DNA of 64,000 bases from Clostridia bacterium (GTDB lineage: Bacteria > Bacillota > Clostridia > Oscillospirales > CAG-272): NCBI GenBank assembly GCA_017556745.1, contig JAFYMF010000033.1:1-64000 (forward strand). Reading direction: 5' to 3'. The notes under the pieces were generated by a model. It saw only the letters and a program-made list of their open reading frames with translations. It ran no database searches and was not told the DNA's origin. Positions 54,248 to 62,946 of the stretch are shown in pieces; the stretch's first letter is position 1; the number at the start of each line of letters is the position of its first letter. The position numbers and the translations under genes are program-made.

Positions 54248-55369
54248 TCAGGTGAGAAGATGTGAATACACCGACATATAGTCGTCTGCCATTTTCTTTA
54301 CAGAGTAGTACTTTTCTACTGTTTCTTTTGCGGTGTGCCCTAAAGCCTTCAGCTCTTTATCTGACATTGAGAGAAGACGGATAATGTCATTATTGAGTTC
54401 TCTTGGTTCAGCAATATTTCGCCCTCTGCAACAAAAATTACTCTCTGCGGCAAGAGCCAGCTTGTCCTCTGTATATATACCCATATACCCTTGATCACCT
54501 GAGAGTATGGTTGGCTTTCCTGCAGCCATAGCCTCAAGGGCGGCTCTTGATACTCCGACAAAAATATCAGATGAGATAAGGATTTTGTCAATGTCTGTGC
54601 GCGGGCCTGTAAGCTTCACGTATTCGCGGCCTATCAGTTCATTTGCAGCACGTGCTACTGCTCTTATTCTTGCCATATCGTCACCGTCTCCAACGATCAG
54701 AATATCTGAATCCGGGTATAGGGGGTAGATATCGGGGGCAATTGCAGTGAGGAGAAAGGCTGTGTAACTTCTGTCACGGTCAAGACGGCTTACCGACAGT
54801 ATTCTTCTACCCTTTGGCGGGGGTGGGATGATGTGTTCCTCATTATCGGGTGATGATGGTGAATATCTTTTTGTGTCTACTCCGTTTACGGTAACGGTGA
54901 TATTCTCGGGAGAAAGTCGATATTCTCTCACCAGATATTCCTTTATATCGTCACTCACTGCAACAGTTTCCTTTCCCCATCTTGACAAATATCGCAGAAA
55001 AGGGTCTACCTTAAAATCAAGATGAGCGGTTGTAATAAAAGGGAGACTGTGTTTTCTTGCAGCTCTGCTGCAGATCATTGCAGGTATTCTGGCATGAGCA
55101 TGAACAATATCAAAATGTTCTCTTGAAAGTAACGCATCAGTCTTTCTATAGGCCGATATAAGGTCAGCCGGGGAACGGCTATCAAAAGGGATCTCTATAT
55201 GTCTTATACCATGACACAGTAGTTCATCTGCATATACTCCTCCTGCAGATGCCACAGTTACGTCTATTCCCCTTGAGACAAGTTCTCGCGATAACTCAAA
55301 TATATGTGTTTCCGCACCGCCAATACCCATTCCGTTTGTTGTCATAAGAGTTCTGGGTAATCTGTCCAT
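54248..55369 (-). CDS. Family 4 glycosyltransferase (GT-B)
   Basis: A 373-residue enzyme. The acceptor-domain loop G-M-G-I-G-G-A-E-T-H is near 13-22, H-A-H-A-R-I-P lies near 90, and the donor domain has V-G-D-G-D-D-M-A and A-L-E-A-M-A-A-G-K-P-T-I, which includes the E-x7-E-like site. It likely transfers a sugar from a nucleotide donor to a lipid or glycan at the inner face of the membrane. The start is set at ATG 55369 (GGGGTGG upstream); an ATG at 55396 has no ribosome site and touches a perfect palindrome. It is monocistronic. Confidence 0.88.
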   Translation of the reverse strand: MDRLPRTLMTTNGMGIGGAETHIFELSRELVSRGIDVTVASAGGVYADELLCHGIRHIEIPFDSRSPADLISAYRKTDALLSREHFDIVHAHARIPAMICSRAARKHSLPFITTAHLDFKVDPFLRYLSRWGKETVAVSDDIKEYLVREYRLSPENITVTVNGVDTKRYSPSSPDNEEHIIPPPPKGRRILSVSRLDRDRSYTAFLLTAIAPDIYPLYPDSDILIVGDGDDMARIRAVARAANELIGREYVKLTGPRTDIDKILISSDIFVGVSRAALEAMAAGKPTILSGDQGYMGIYTEDKLALAAESNFCCRGRNIAEPRELNNDIIRLLSMSDKELKALGHTAKETVEKYYSVKKMADDYMSVYSHLLT

Positions 55370-55396
55370 TATAAAAACCACCCCTTTTCTTTTCAT

Positions 55397-55416
55397 TGCA
55401 AATATGAATATTTGCA
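55397..55416. promoter_or_regulatory. Perfect palindrome, possible operator
   Basis: TGCAAATAT-GA-ATATTTGCA, with 9-bp arms, located 27-47 bp upstream of the glycosyltransferase start. It could bind a dimeric repressor. No copy was noticed elsewhere in the window. Confidence 0.4.
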
Positions 55417-55553
55417 GAAAATGATGGTTTTATACCTATAGTTACTCTTAGAGTAGATTACCGATGAACAAACTTACTTTAAAACAGAAAAAATAGAATT
55501 TGCCGGAACAATTTTATAGTTCATTCGTCTAAATTTGCAAAGGGGGTTGCTAT

Positions 55554-55793
55554 ATGAAAAAGAAATATATTGTAATCACCTTATTTATTGTAGGTGCTGT
55601 TTTAGTTTGTTTGCCCCTTGTTCTTGCTGTTATCGAAACAGCAAACAAAGATATAATAGGCGGAGCAGATATATATACTTTTAATTATGTGTTTTTTCGT
55701 GAGAATCGAGGCATACACTCTATACTCACGTTTTGCGGAATGATTTTTATTATTGTTTCTGTAGTTATGAGATCGCAGAGAAGAAAAAAGTAG
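55554..55793 (+). CDS. Small two-helix membrane protein of unknown function
   Basis: A 79-residue protein with AAAGGGGG before the ATG. A first membrane helix lies at about 5-26 and a second at about 55-72. Between them is a loop with N-K-D-I-I-G-G-A-D, and a basic tail R-S-Q-R-R-K-K follows. No family is recognised. It lies 56 bp before a small lipoprotein gene, probably in the same transcript. Both genes are more AT-rich than their surroundings. Confidence 0.6.
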   Translation: MKKKYIVITLFIVGAVLVCLPLVLAVIETANKDIIGGADIYTFNYVFFRENRGIHSILTFCGMIFIIVSVVMRSQRRKK

Positions 55794-55849
55794 CATTGCG
55801 TAGTGTAATCAATTAGTGAAACTTAATTTTTATAAAGGCGGTTCTGTGT

Positions 55850-56164
55850 ATGAAAATGATGATTGCATTAGTTTTACCGTTGGTTCTTGTATTTGGTCTG
55901 ATAAACTGCAGTGACAGCGACCAAGACTATACCAGCGAGCCAAGTATTTCGGGAATTATCAAGGAGATTGCTGATACATCTATTTTGATCGAAAGTGATA
56001 TGGGTGATTGCTGGGTATCACTGAATGTTAAAGGAAAAGAAAACTCAATAAGTTTTAATATTGGTGATGAGGTTGTGGTCTATTACGATGGCAACATTGC
56101 AGAGTCATATCCTTTACAGATACACACAGTCCATGCAATTATCCTTAAAACATCGGATAACTAA
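55850..56164 (+). CDS. Small lipoprotein (DUF3221-like, possible)
   Basis: A 104-residue protein with signal peptide and lipobox L-I-N-C-S near 17-21, then a compact beta-rich domain: S-G-I-I-K-E-I-A-D-T-S-I-L-I-E, V-S-L-N-V, G-D-E-V-V-V-Y-Y-D-G and A-E-S-Y-P. This strand pattern is like the small YobA/DUF3221 lipoproteins of Firmicutes, an OB-like fold of unknown role. AAAGGCGG lies upstream. A bidirectional terminator follows. Confidence 0.65.
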   Translation: MKMMIALVLPLVLVFGLINCSDSDQDYTSEPSISGIIKEIADTSILIESDMGDCWVSLNVKGKENSISFNIGDEVVVYYDGNIAESYPLQIHTVHAIILKTSDN

Positions 56165-56203
56165 ATAACCAAATCCCAATTACCTCTATCATCATAAAAA
56201 ACG

Positions 56204-56237
56204 AACCCCGACAGACCTTTGAATATCTGTCGGGGTT
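56204..56237. terminator. Bidirectional terminator
   Basis: AACCCCGACAGA and TCTGTCGGGGTT arms between convergent genes, with T-runs on both sides. Confidence 0.88.
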
Positions 56238-56270
56238 TTCATTGTTTTTTGTGCCTTTGGCGATTACACA

Positions 56271-57218
56271 CTATTGTGCGTTAGCACGGCGGACGAGGGT
56301 AAAGAAATCAGAAAGAACGATGTCTTTTCCGATATCCTCCATAATGATCATCTCGCGACCGTCATTCAGATTTATCCAGTTACCCTCAGCGGTAATGGAA
56401 TGAGCGGAAACGAAATGCTTATTGCAGAAGCCTACGGGATTACGCATAAAGGCAATCGCCGCCAGATCGAAAATTGATCTTTCCTTTGAATTACAGAAAA
56501 GGTTCTCACCCATGGGGTGCCCCTCTTCTTCGTTGAAAATATCACAGAGATAATTACCGATGTTTCCTGCTTTATCGCGAAGGAAATATTCTACCTCAGC
56601 ATTGGTTGCAAGTAACTCATCAGTGCACTTTATGGCGGGTAGCACGATAACGGGAACACCGCATTCAAAGATAACTCTTGCGGCATTCTTGTCCTGCTCA
56701 AGGTTAAAGTCATTGGCACATCCGAAGCGGATCTTCTGTCCGCCAACGAGTATAACTACCGCCTTGTCCATAATAGTAGGATCAAGCATGAGAGCGGATG
56801 CTACGTTGGTAAAGCAACCTATAGCTGCGATGTAGACTACCTCGTCAGATTCGTGAACCTTGCGTACTATTTCCTCGACAGCTTGGCTTTTTACAGGAGT
56901 GATCGTGTTCTTCAGATAACTGTCTGAGCCTCTGTATACAGGGATATTTCTCTTTCCCTCAGGGTCATTTAAATCACGGATCTTGATAAGCTCGTGATAA
57001 CTCTTTTCCATACCGTCAGCAGGATCTGATGAACGGTGGTTATGGAAAGGTGCGGCGGTCAGCGCAAGAATATTTATATCGTCTGCCACCATAGCGTAGG
57101 TTACCGCAAACTGATCATCTATCTCATTGTAGGTATCGGTATCGAGGATCAGATTTTTCTTTTTTGCATTGCCAAGATGTTCGTATATCTTGTGCATATC
57201 GTAATCATGGGATTTCAT
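56271..57218 (-). CDS. Nucleoside hydrolase-family protein (paralogue 4 of the operon)
   Basis: A 315-residue protein of the inosine-uridine nucleoside hydrolase fold, which cleaves N-ribosidic bonds using Asp-bound calcium. The metal motif is L-D-T-D-T-Y-N-E-I-D-D-Q-F-A near 21-34, longer than the canonical D-T-D-P-G-x-D-D. The C-terminal metal Asp lies in R-S-I-F-D-L-A-A-I-A-F, where Phe stands in the usual catalytic His position. No signal peptide is present. Start and stop overlap with the upstream paralogue (TAATG). It is the last gene of a four-gene tandem operon. A substrate other than ordinary nucleosides is likely. Confidence 0.82.
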   Translation of the reverse strand: MKSHDYDMHKIYEHLGNAKKKNLILDTDTYNEIDDQFAVTYAMVADDINILALTAAPFHNHRSSDPADGMEKSYHELIKIRDLNDPEGKRNIPVYRGSDSYLKNTITPVKSQAVEEIVRKVHESDEVVYIAAIGCFTNVASALMLDPTIMDKAVVILVGGQKIRFGCANDFNLEQDKNAARVIFECGVPVIVLPAIKCTDELLATNAEVEYFLRDKAGNIGNYLCDIFNEEEGHPMGENLFCNSKERSIFDLAAIAFMRNPVGFCNKHFVSAHSITAEGNWINLNDGREMIIMEDIGKDIVLSDFFTLVRRANAQ

Positions 57219-58159
57219 TATTTGAGATCAGCCTTTCTGAGAGTATTGAGAAACTCCGAAATGATCGGATTCCTGTGTGCGGCTTCTACATAGATTATAT
57301 TCTTGGCGTCATTAAGGGTTTTCCAATGACAAGTTGAGGTGACGGTACGGGCGGGAACTTTTTGATATACAAATTTACCCGGGTCGTGTAGAAACGCTAC
57401 TGTGCCCAAGTCGTAGATACTGCGCAGACGGGACTGACACCCGTCACTGTTTTCGGGAGGACATTCTTCATGATCAAAAAGACCACAGAGATAATTTCCT
57501 ATTTTACCCGTCTTGTCCTTTAAGTAGAAATACACCTCGGAATTTGACATACAGATACTGTCGGTACACCCCACAGCAGGGAGAAATATCACCGGAACTT
57601 CGCTTTCAAAAATGACTCTGACAGCGTTTGTGTCCTGGCAGAAATTAAAGTCACCGCAATAATCGTAGTTAAAGCTGTGACCCACAAGCAATACTATTAC
57701 AGCCTTAGTGACAATAGATGGATCAAGGAGTAAAGCGGATGCAACGTTTGTGGGGCATCCTATAACACCTATGTACACAATGTCATCTGCCTCATTGACA
57801 ATGCGTACTATATTTTCTGCAGCTTCGCTTATAACGGGAGATGTTATACTGTCGAGATAATTTTCAGAACCCAAGTAGCATGGAATATTCATTTTTCCAT
57901 CAGGGTCAACCAGATCGCGTACGTGTACAAGCTCGCGGTAACTCTCTCTCATACATACCTCGGGAGGATCGGAGCCCTCATATGAGTACGGAGCGGCCGT
58001 CAGTGCAAGAAGATCAATATCTTCAAGCAGCATTGCATAAGTTATGGCAAACTGATCGTCTATCTCGGCATCTGTATCGGTATCCAGAATGAATTTCTTT
58101 TTTGGTGTGCTTTTTATATGTGCTATAATTTTTTCAAGGTCGTAATCGTGATATGACAT
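57218..58159 (-). CDS. Nucleoside hydrolase-family protein (paralogue 3, most divergent)
   Basis: A 313-residue paralogue. The metal motif is D-T-D-T-D-A-E-I-D-D-Q-F-A; the later segment reads R-S-I-Y-D-L-G-T-V-A-F. It differs from its sisters in C-P-T-N (others C-F-T-N), L-L-V-G-H in place of L-L-G-G or L-V-G-G, and E-S-E-V-P-V in place of E-C-G-V-P-V. It is the most diverged of the five. It is coupled by TAATG overlaps on both sides. It may have a changed or weakened activity. Confidence 0.8.
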   Translation of the reverse strand: MSYHDYDLEKIIAHIKSTPKKKFILDTDTDAEIDDQFAITYAMLLEDIDLLALTAAPYSYEGSDPPEVCMRESYRELVHVRDLVDPDGKMNIPCYLGSENYLDSITSPVISEAAENIVRIVNEADDIVYIGVIGCPTNVASALLLDPSIVTKAVIVLLVGHSFNYDYCGDFNFCQDTNAVRVIFESEVPVIFLPAVGCTDSICMSNSEVYFYLKDKTGKIGNYLCGLFDHEECPPENSDGCQSRLRSIYDLGTVAFLHDPGKFVYQKVPARTVTSTCHWKTLNDAKNIIYVEAAHRNPIISEFLNTLRKADLK

Positions 58160-59106
58160 TACTTTAAATTTGCCTTTCTTACTGCAGTAAAGAAATCGGA
58201 TACTATTCTGTTTCTGTATGCCAATTCAGCATATATCATGTTTCTTCCGTCTTCCAGAACTCTCCATCTGCAGTCGGGCGTGGTGGTACGGGTAGGTACT
58301 ATCTCATACTTGAAGGCCTCGGGATTATGAAGAAAAGCTACTGCACCGATATCAAATATGCTTCTCTGACGAGATTCGCATACATCGTCATCGTTCTCGG
58401 GTGAGCACTCTTCGTCATTGAATATCTCGCAGAGGTAATTACCTATTCTGCCTGCCTTGTCCTTAAGATAGAAGGACACCTCTGCATTTGTCATATAGAT
58501 AGCATCGGTACATCTTCCGCCGATAGCGGGGAGGAGCACTACAGGAACACCGCATTCAAATATAATGCGTGCGGCATTTACGTCCTGATAGAGGTTAAAG
58601 TCACCGCAACCGTTGCAGCTGAGAGAACTGCCTCCGAGAAGCAGAATAACAGTCTTGTTTGCAATAGACGGATCGAGAAGAAGCGCGGATGCGATATTTG
58701 TAAAGCAACCGATAACACCGATATATACGATATCATCAGCCTCATTTACGATACGAACAATATTTTCCGCCGCATCACTCTCAACGGGGGTTATCATACT
58801 GTCCATATATCTGTCAGAACCGCGATAGCATGGAATGTTCAGCTTTCCGTCGGGATCAACGAAATCACGAACCTTGAGAAGTTCTTCGTAGCTTTTTTCC
58901 ATACCGTCGGCAGGACCCGTAGAACGCTCGTTTGAGAAAGGAGCGGCTGTCATTGCCAGCACGTCAATATCGTCAAGGAGCATTGCATAGGTAACGGCAA
59001 ACTGATCATCTATTTCGTTATATGTATCGGTATCGAGGATAAACTTTTTCTTCTTGGTGCTTTTGATATGCTCAAGAATTTTCTCGAGATTGTAATCGTG
59101 GTACAT
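58159..59106 (-). CDS. Nucleoside hydrolase-family protein (paralogue 2)
   Basis: A 315-residue paralogue very similar to the separate copy at 61967-62914. It has L-D-T-D-T-Y-N-E-I-D-D-Q-F-A-V near 21-35, I-G-C-F-T-N-I-A-S-A-L, C-G-D-F-N-L-Y-Q-D-V-N-A-A-R, and R-S-I-F-D-I-G-A-V-A-F. All visible acidic metal ligands are kept. It follows the first gene of the operon by 33 bp. Confidence 0.82.
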   Translation of the reverse strand: MYHDYNLEKILEHIKSTKKKKFILDTDTYNEIDDQFAVTYAMLLDDIDVLAMTAAPFSNERSTGPADGMEKSYEELLKVRDFVDPDGKLNIPCYRGSDRYMDSMITPVESDAAENIVRIVNEADDIVYIGVIGCFTNIASALLLDPSIANKTVILLLGGSSLSCNGCGDFNLYQDVNAARIIFECGVPVVLLPAIGGRCTDAIYMTNAEVSFYLKDKAGRIGNYLCEIFNDEECSPENDDDVCESRQRSIFDIGAVAFLHNPEAFKYEIVPTRTTTPDCRWRVLEDGRNMIYAELAYRNRIVSDFFTAVRKANLK

Positions 59107-59139
59107 GCTTTGTGTCTCTCCGTCAAAAAATATATTTTT

Positions 59140-60078
59140 TTATTTGTTTGTGTACTTTCTGAGATTCTGGAAAAATTCTGTCATAATACGGTTTCTCTTC
59201 AGTTCATCTACATAGATCATGCTTCTGCCGTCGTTGAGCTCAAACCAATAATAATCAGCAGAGGTAGAGCGGGAGGGTATGTATCTGTAAGAGAAAATAC
59301 TGGGATCGTGGAGGAATGCGATACAACCCAGATCAACCAGATTACGCATACGGCTGATACAGCAGTCACTATCTGTCTCAATTCTTTCGGATCTGTCATA
59401 TATCTCGCACAGATAATTACCGATAGCGCCTGCTTTGTCCTTCAAATAATAGTTAAGCTCAGCGTTAGTGGTGTAGATCAATTCGGTACAAGCATACATA
59501 ACGGGTATGAGAATAACGGGAACACCGCACTCGAAGATAACACGTGCTGCATTTACGTCTCCGAAGATGTTTGTATCACCGCAGTGATAGTCCAGCTTAC
59601 CCGCACCGATAAGAATGAGAACCATCTTGTCGGCAATAGAGGGATCGAGGAGCAGAGCGGATGCAACGTTGGTATAACAGCCGATAACACCAACGTAAAC
59701 AATATCGTCAGCTTCCTTCACAATACGAACGATATTTTCCGCTGCCTCACTTCTGACGGGTGATATTACGTTATCCATTTTTTTAGTGGAACCGCGATAG
59801 CAGGGGATACCACGCTTGTTTTCGGGGTCAATGTGACCGCGCAGTCTGAGAAGCTCTTCGTAGCTCTTTTCCATACCCTCGGCAGGTGACTCACTTTCGT
59901 CATTGACAAAAGGTGCCGCATTGAGAGCAAGAAGGTCGATATCGTCAAGTACTGTCGCGAAGGTGACCGCAAACTGGTCGTCAATTTCATTAGCTGTATC
60001 TGTGTCAAGAATGAATTTCTTCTTGGGTGTGGTCTTTATATGGTCCATGACCTTTTTCAAATCGTAATCGTGGTACAT
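59140..60078 (-). CDS. Nucleoside hydrolase-family protein (paralogue 1, operon head)
   Basis: A 312-residue paralogue with L-D-T-D-T-A-N-E-I-D-D-Q-F-A, I-G-C-Y-T-N-V-A-S-A-L, C-G-D-T-N-I-F-G-D-V-N-A-A-R and R-N-L-V-D-L-G-C-I-A-F. GGAGGCAT precedes the ATG. It is the first gene of the four-gene run, with a promoter about 95 bp upstream and a striking palindrome between promoter and start. Confidence 0.82.
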   Translation of the reverse strand: MYHDYDLKKVMDHIKTTPKKKFILDTDTANEIDDQFAVTFATVLDDIDLLALNAAPFVNDESESPAEGMEKSYEELLRLRGHIDPENKRGIPCYRGSTKKMDNVISPVRSEAAENIVRIVKEADDIVYVGVIGCYTNVASALLLDPSIADKMVLILIGAGKLDYHCGDTNIFGDVNAARVIFECGVPVILIPVMYACTELIYTTNAELNYYLKDKAGAIGNYLCEIYDRSERIETDSDCCISRMRNLVDLGCIAFLHDPSIFSYRYIPSRSTSADYYWFELNDGRSMIYVDELKRNRIMTEFFQNLRKYTNK

Positions 60079-60120
60079 AATATGCCTCCGTAAAATTGAT
60101 TTAACTCTTTTTTTGTTTTT

Positions 60121-60156
60121 CTGCTTACGTTTAATGAGTTAAACGATTGTAAGCAG
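60121..60156. promoter_or_regulatory. Nested palindrome, candidate operator
   Basis: An inner palindrome CGTTTAA-TGAG-TTAAACG (60128-60145) sits inside outer arms CTGCTTAC and GTAAGCAG (60121-60128, 60149-60156). It lies just downstream of the minus-strand promoter, where a bound repressor would block transcription. The inner part resembles LacI-type operators with TTTAA half-sites. Confidence 0.55.
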
Positions 60157-60170
60157 ACTATTATGATTTT

Positions 60171-60199
60171 ATCTTATATTATTTTGATAAGGATGTCAA
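60171..60199 (-). promoter_or_regulatory. Promoter of the four-gene nucleoside hydrolase operon
   Basis: Minus strand: TTGACA (60199-60194), a 17-bp spacer, TAAGAT (60176-60171). Confidence 0.65.
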
Positions 60200-60257
60200 G
60201 TGTAATACGTAAAATATGGAAAATGTTGAAAAATAGAGACTCTTTGCTTTTCTTTCA

Positions 60258-60286
60258 TTGACATAAATTACCTTGTATGGTAGAAT
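60258..60286 (+). promoter_or_regulatory. Promoter of the solute-binding protein gene
   Basis: TTGACA at 60258-60263 and TAGAAT at 60281-60286 with a 17-bp spacer. Confidence 0.75.
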
Positions 60287-60328
60287 AAAATAGACGATAT
60301 GTACTACCTGTTAAGGAGGAAAATACTG

Positions 60329-61864
60329 ATGAATACTTTAAAAAGAATTCTAAGTTGCGTTATTGCTATACTGATGGTGTTATCTTTTGTAGCATGTGCG
60401 GGTGAAACGGGTAAAAATGATAAGCCTGACAAGACAAAACCTACTGATACAACAGCACCTCTCGTTAATAATAGTGGTATTGAATACGAGGAGGACGATC
60501 TTCCAGCCGGTCTTAATTTTAACGGAGAGAAGGTAGTCGTTCTTTCGGCCAGTGTGTACGATTCCGACGGTAAGGTTGATGAAGGCAGAAAACCCGAGTT
60601 TACCGTTGAAGAGCTTACCAGTGACGTTATCAATGACTCGATATATAACCGTGAGCTTTATGTTGAGGATAGGCTCGGAATAAACATAGAGAGTTATCAG
60701 GTAACACACCGTGACGTTAATACCGAGATAACAAAACAGCTTAATTCTCAGGATGATATATACGATGTTTTCCTGTATGACTCTCACACATTGTCTACTT
60801 ACGTTTTTGATAACTTCCTTGTTGACTTTTATACTGTAGATTATCTAAACTTTGATAAACCCTGGTGGTCGTCAAAGTTTATCAAGGAGGCAGAGATTGG
60901 AGATATGCTCTTTGAGATCACCGGTTCTCTTTCCCTCAGCCTTACCCGTAATATATATGCTATGTATTACAACAAAACTCTTGCCGGGGCCTACAGTTCT
61001 ACCATTACCGAGCTTAGTGATCTCTATTCTCTGGTTGAAAACGGTGAGTGGACGTTCGATAAGTTTGTTGAGCTCGGCGGCGGAATCTATGAGGATATAA
61101 ACGGTAATACTATTCCCGATATTGATGACGAGTACGGTATAGCATACTCTGATTACCTTCCTCTTGATGCTATTTGGTCCAGCTTTGACATTAATATTTT
61201 CAGCCGTACCGATGAAGGCTGGTTTGAGCTTGACGTTAATACCGATAAGCTTTATATCGCTCTTGATAAGGTATACAAGCTTATTCACGATACAAAGGGT
61301 AGTATTACTTCCGGTAAATTTTCAGTTTCTTTCTCAGATATCCACAAGACATTTGCAAACGGTCATGTTCTCTTTATGCCCAACATGCTTGGTAATATAG
61401 AGACTACCGAACTTCGTAATATGCAGGATGACTACGGTATACTTCCTTTCCCCAAGTATGATAAGGCTCAGAAGGAATATTATTCATATTCTCACGATCA
61501 GTATAGTGCATTCTGTATCCCCAATACCAATGAAAATCCCGATGTGGCAGGTGCAATGCTTGAGGCTATGGCATCTTATGCTTATCGTGATACTCAGCCT
61601 GCATATTTTGACATAGCTCTTAAAGGTCAGTATATGACAGATGCGAAGTCAAGACATATGCTTGATTTGGTTGTTGACGGATTTATGGTAGATGCAGCGT
61701 GGATATACCTTGGTACTCTTGCAAACGGTTATCCCCCGTCATTCAGATACATGATCGGTGAGGGAAAGAACTCATTTGCGTCAAACCACAATAAGCTTTC
61801 AAGAAACGTAGATGCGTGTCTGAAGCTTTACAAAAAAGACTTTGATAAGATGTTTAATAACTAA
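60329..61864 (+). CDS. Extracellular solute-binding lipoprotein (ABC importer component)
   Basis: A 511-residue protein. ATG 60329 follows AAGGAGGA. The signal peptide ends in lipobox F-V-A-C-A near 21-25, then a K/D/T-rich linker with T-D-T-T. The mature part has the layout of family 1 sugar-type binding proteins: an early D-R-L-G-I-N-I-E segment, G-D-M-L-F-E-I-T-G-S-L, Y-A-M-Y-Y-N-K near 213, and late A-M-L-E-A-M-A-S-Y. It should capture a ligand outside the membrane. No permease or ATPase gene is adjacent, so it must use components encoded elsewhere. It sits between two nucleoside-hydrolase units, which suggests a linked substrate. Confidence 0.85.
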   Translation: MNTLKRILSCVIAILMVLSFVACAGETGKNDKPDKTKPTDTTAPLVNNSGIEYEEDDLPAGLNFNGEKVVVLSASVYDSDGKVDEGRKPEFTVEELTSDVINDSIYNRELYVEDRLGINIESYQVTHRDVNTEITKQLNSQDDIYDVFLYDSHTLSTYVFDNFLVDFYTVDYLNFDKPWWSSKFIKEAEIGDMLFEITGSLSLSLTRNIYAMYYNKTLAGAYSSTITELSDLYSLVENGEWTFDKFVELGGGIYEDINGNTIPDIDDEYGIAYSDYLPLDAIWSSFDINIFSRTDEGWFELDVNTDKLYIALDKVYKLIHDTKGSITSGKFSVSFSDIHKTFANGHVLFMPNMLGNIETTELRNMQDDYGILPFPKYDKAQKEYYSYSHDQYSAFCIPNTNENPDVAGAMLEAMASYAYRDTQPAYFDIALKGQYMTDAKSRHMLDLVVDGFMVDAAWIYLGTLANGYPPSFRYMIGEGKNSFASNHNKLSRNVDACLKLYKKDFDKMFNN

Positions 61865-61868
61865 TAGT

Positions 61869-61903
61869 AAAGAAGACCGCTTCGAACAGAAGCGGTCTTC
61901 TTT
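61869..61903 (+). terminator. Terminator of the solute-binding protein gene
   Basis: AAAGAAGACCGCTT and AAGCGGTCTTCTTT arms, 4 bases after the stop. Confidence 0.88.
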
Positions 61904-61925
61904 ACTTAACAGCCGATAAAAAAGG

Positions 61926-61950
61926 GGTGCACTCTTAAAATGAGTGCACC
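61926..61950 (-). terminator. Terminator of the separate nucleoside hydrolase gene
   Basis: GGTGCACTC and GAGTGCACC arms, followed on the minus strand by CC and a U-run. Confidence 0.85.
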
Positions 61951-61966
61951 TCTGATTCTATTAGTT

Positions 61967-62914
61967 TTATTTAAGGTCTGAACGTCTGACTGTGGTGTAG
62001 AAATCGGAAACGATCCAGTTTCTGTCAGCATGAGGAACGTAGATCATGTTTCTGCCGTCTTTAATATCTCTCCACATACCCTTTGCGTCAATAGACTTGG
62101 AGGGAATTATCTCATAACCGAATGCGTTGGGGTCATGAAGGAAAGCAACTGCACCAATATCATAGATACTGCGCTGGCGGGTATCGCAGGAGTTGTTTAC
62201 TCCGTCGGGAGGACACTCGTCATTGTTAAATATCTCGCAGAGATAGTTACCGATCTTTCCTGCTTTATCTTTGAAGTAATATGCAACCTCAGCATTTGTC
62301 ATGTAGAGAATATCGGTACAACCCTTTCCAAGAGCAGGGAGAATAACCACGGGAACACCGCACTCAAAAATAACACGAGCAGAGTTACGGTCCTGAGCCA
62401 AGTTGAAATCATCTGCGCAAAGATTCTCCAGCTTGTTGGGACCAAGGAGAAGGATAACCGCCTTATCAGCAATAGAGGGATCAAGAAGAAGAGCGGATGC
62501 AATGTTGGTAAAGCAGCCGATAACACCGATATATACGATATCGTCAGCCTCATTTACAATACGTACGATATTTTCTGCCGCATCACTCTTAACGGGGGTG
62601 ATCATGTTGTCCATGTACTTATCGGAACCGCGATAGCAGGGGATATTCATCTTACCATCCGGATCAACGAAATCACGAACCTTAACCAGTTCCTGGTAAC
62701 TCTTTTCCATACCGTCGGCAGGACCTGATGAACGGTGGTTAGAGAAGGGGGATGCTGTCATTGCAAGAACGTCGATATCATCAAGCAGCATTGCGTATGT
62801 AACCGCAAACTGGTCATCTATCTCATTAAAGGTATCAGTATCAAGAATGAATTTCTTCTTTTTTGTGGTTTTGATATGCTCAAGGATTTTCTCCATACTG
62901 TAATCGTGGTACAT
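61967..62914 (-). CDS. Nucleoside hydrolase-family protein (paralogue 5, separate unit)
   Basis: A 315-residue paralogue closest to the gene at 58159-59106. It has L-D-T-D-T-F-N-E-I-D-D-Q-F-A, I-G-C-F-T-N-I-A-S-A-L, A-D-D-F-N-L-A-Q-D-R-N-S-A-R and R-S-I-Y-D-I-G-A-V-A-F. GGAGGTTAA lies ahead of the ATG. It has its own promoter and terminator, set apart from the four-gene operon by the solute-binding protein. It is cytosolic and the substrate is unknown. Confidence 0.82.
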   Translation of the reverse strand: MYHDYSMEKILEHIKTTKKKKFILDTDTFNEIDDQFAVTYAMLLDDIDVLAMTASPFSNHRSSGPADGMEKSYQELVKVRDFVDPDGKMNIPCYRGSDKYMDNMITPVKSDAAENIVRIVNEADDIVYIGVIGCFTNIASALLLDPSIADKAVILLLGPNKLENLCADDFNLAQDRNSARVIFECGVPVVILPALGKGCTDILYMTNAEVAYYFKDKAGKIGNYLCEIFNNDECPPDGVNNSCDTRQRSIYDIGAVAFLHDPNAFGYEIIPSKSIDAKGMWRDIKDGRNMIYVPHADRNWIVSDFYTTVRRSDLK

Positions 62915-62946
62915 AATTAACCTCCGAAATAAAATGTTATATAGTT

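Noticed and set aside
55464..55496. Ten-codon mini-ORF that might be a leader peptide
   Set aside because: No ribosome site, no regulatory codon run, and no downstream attenuator structure.
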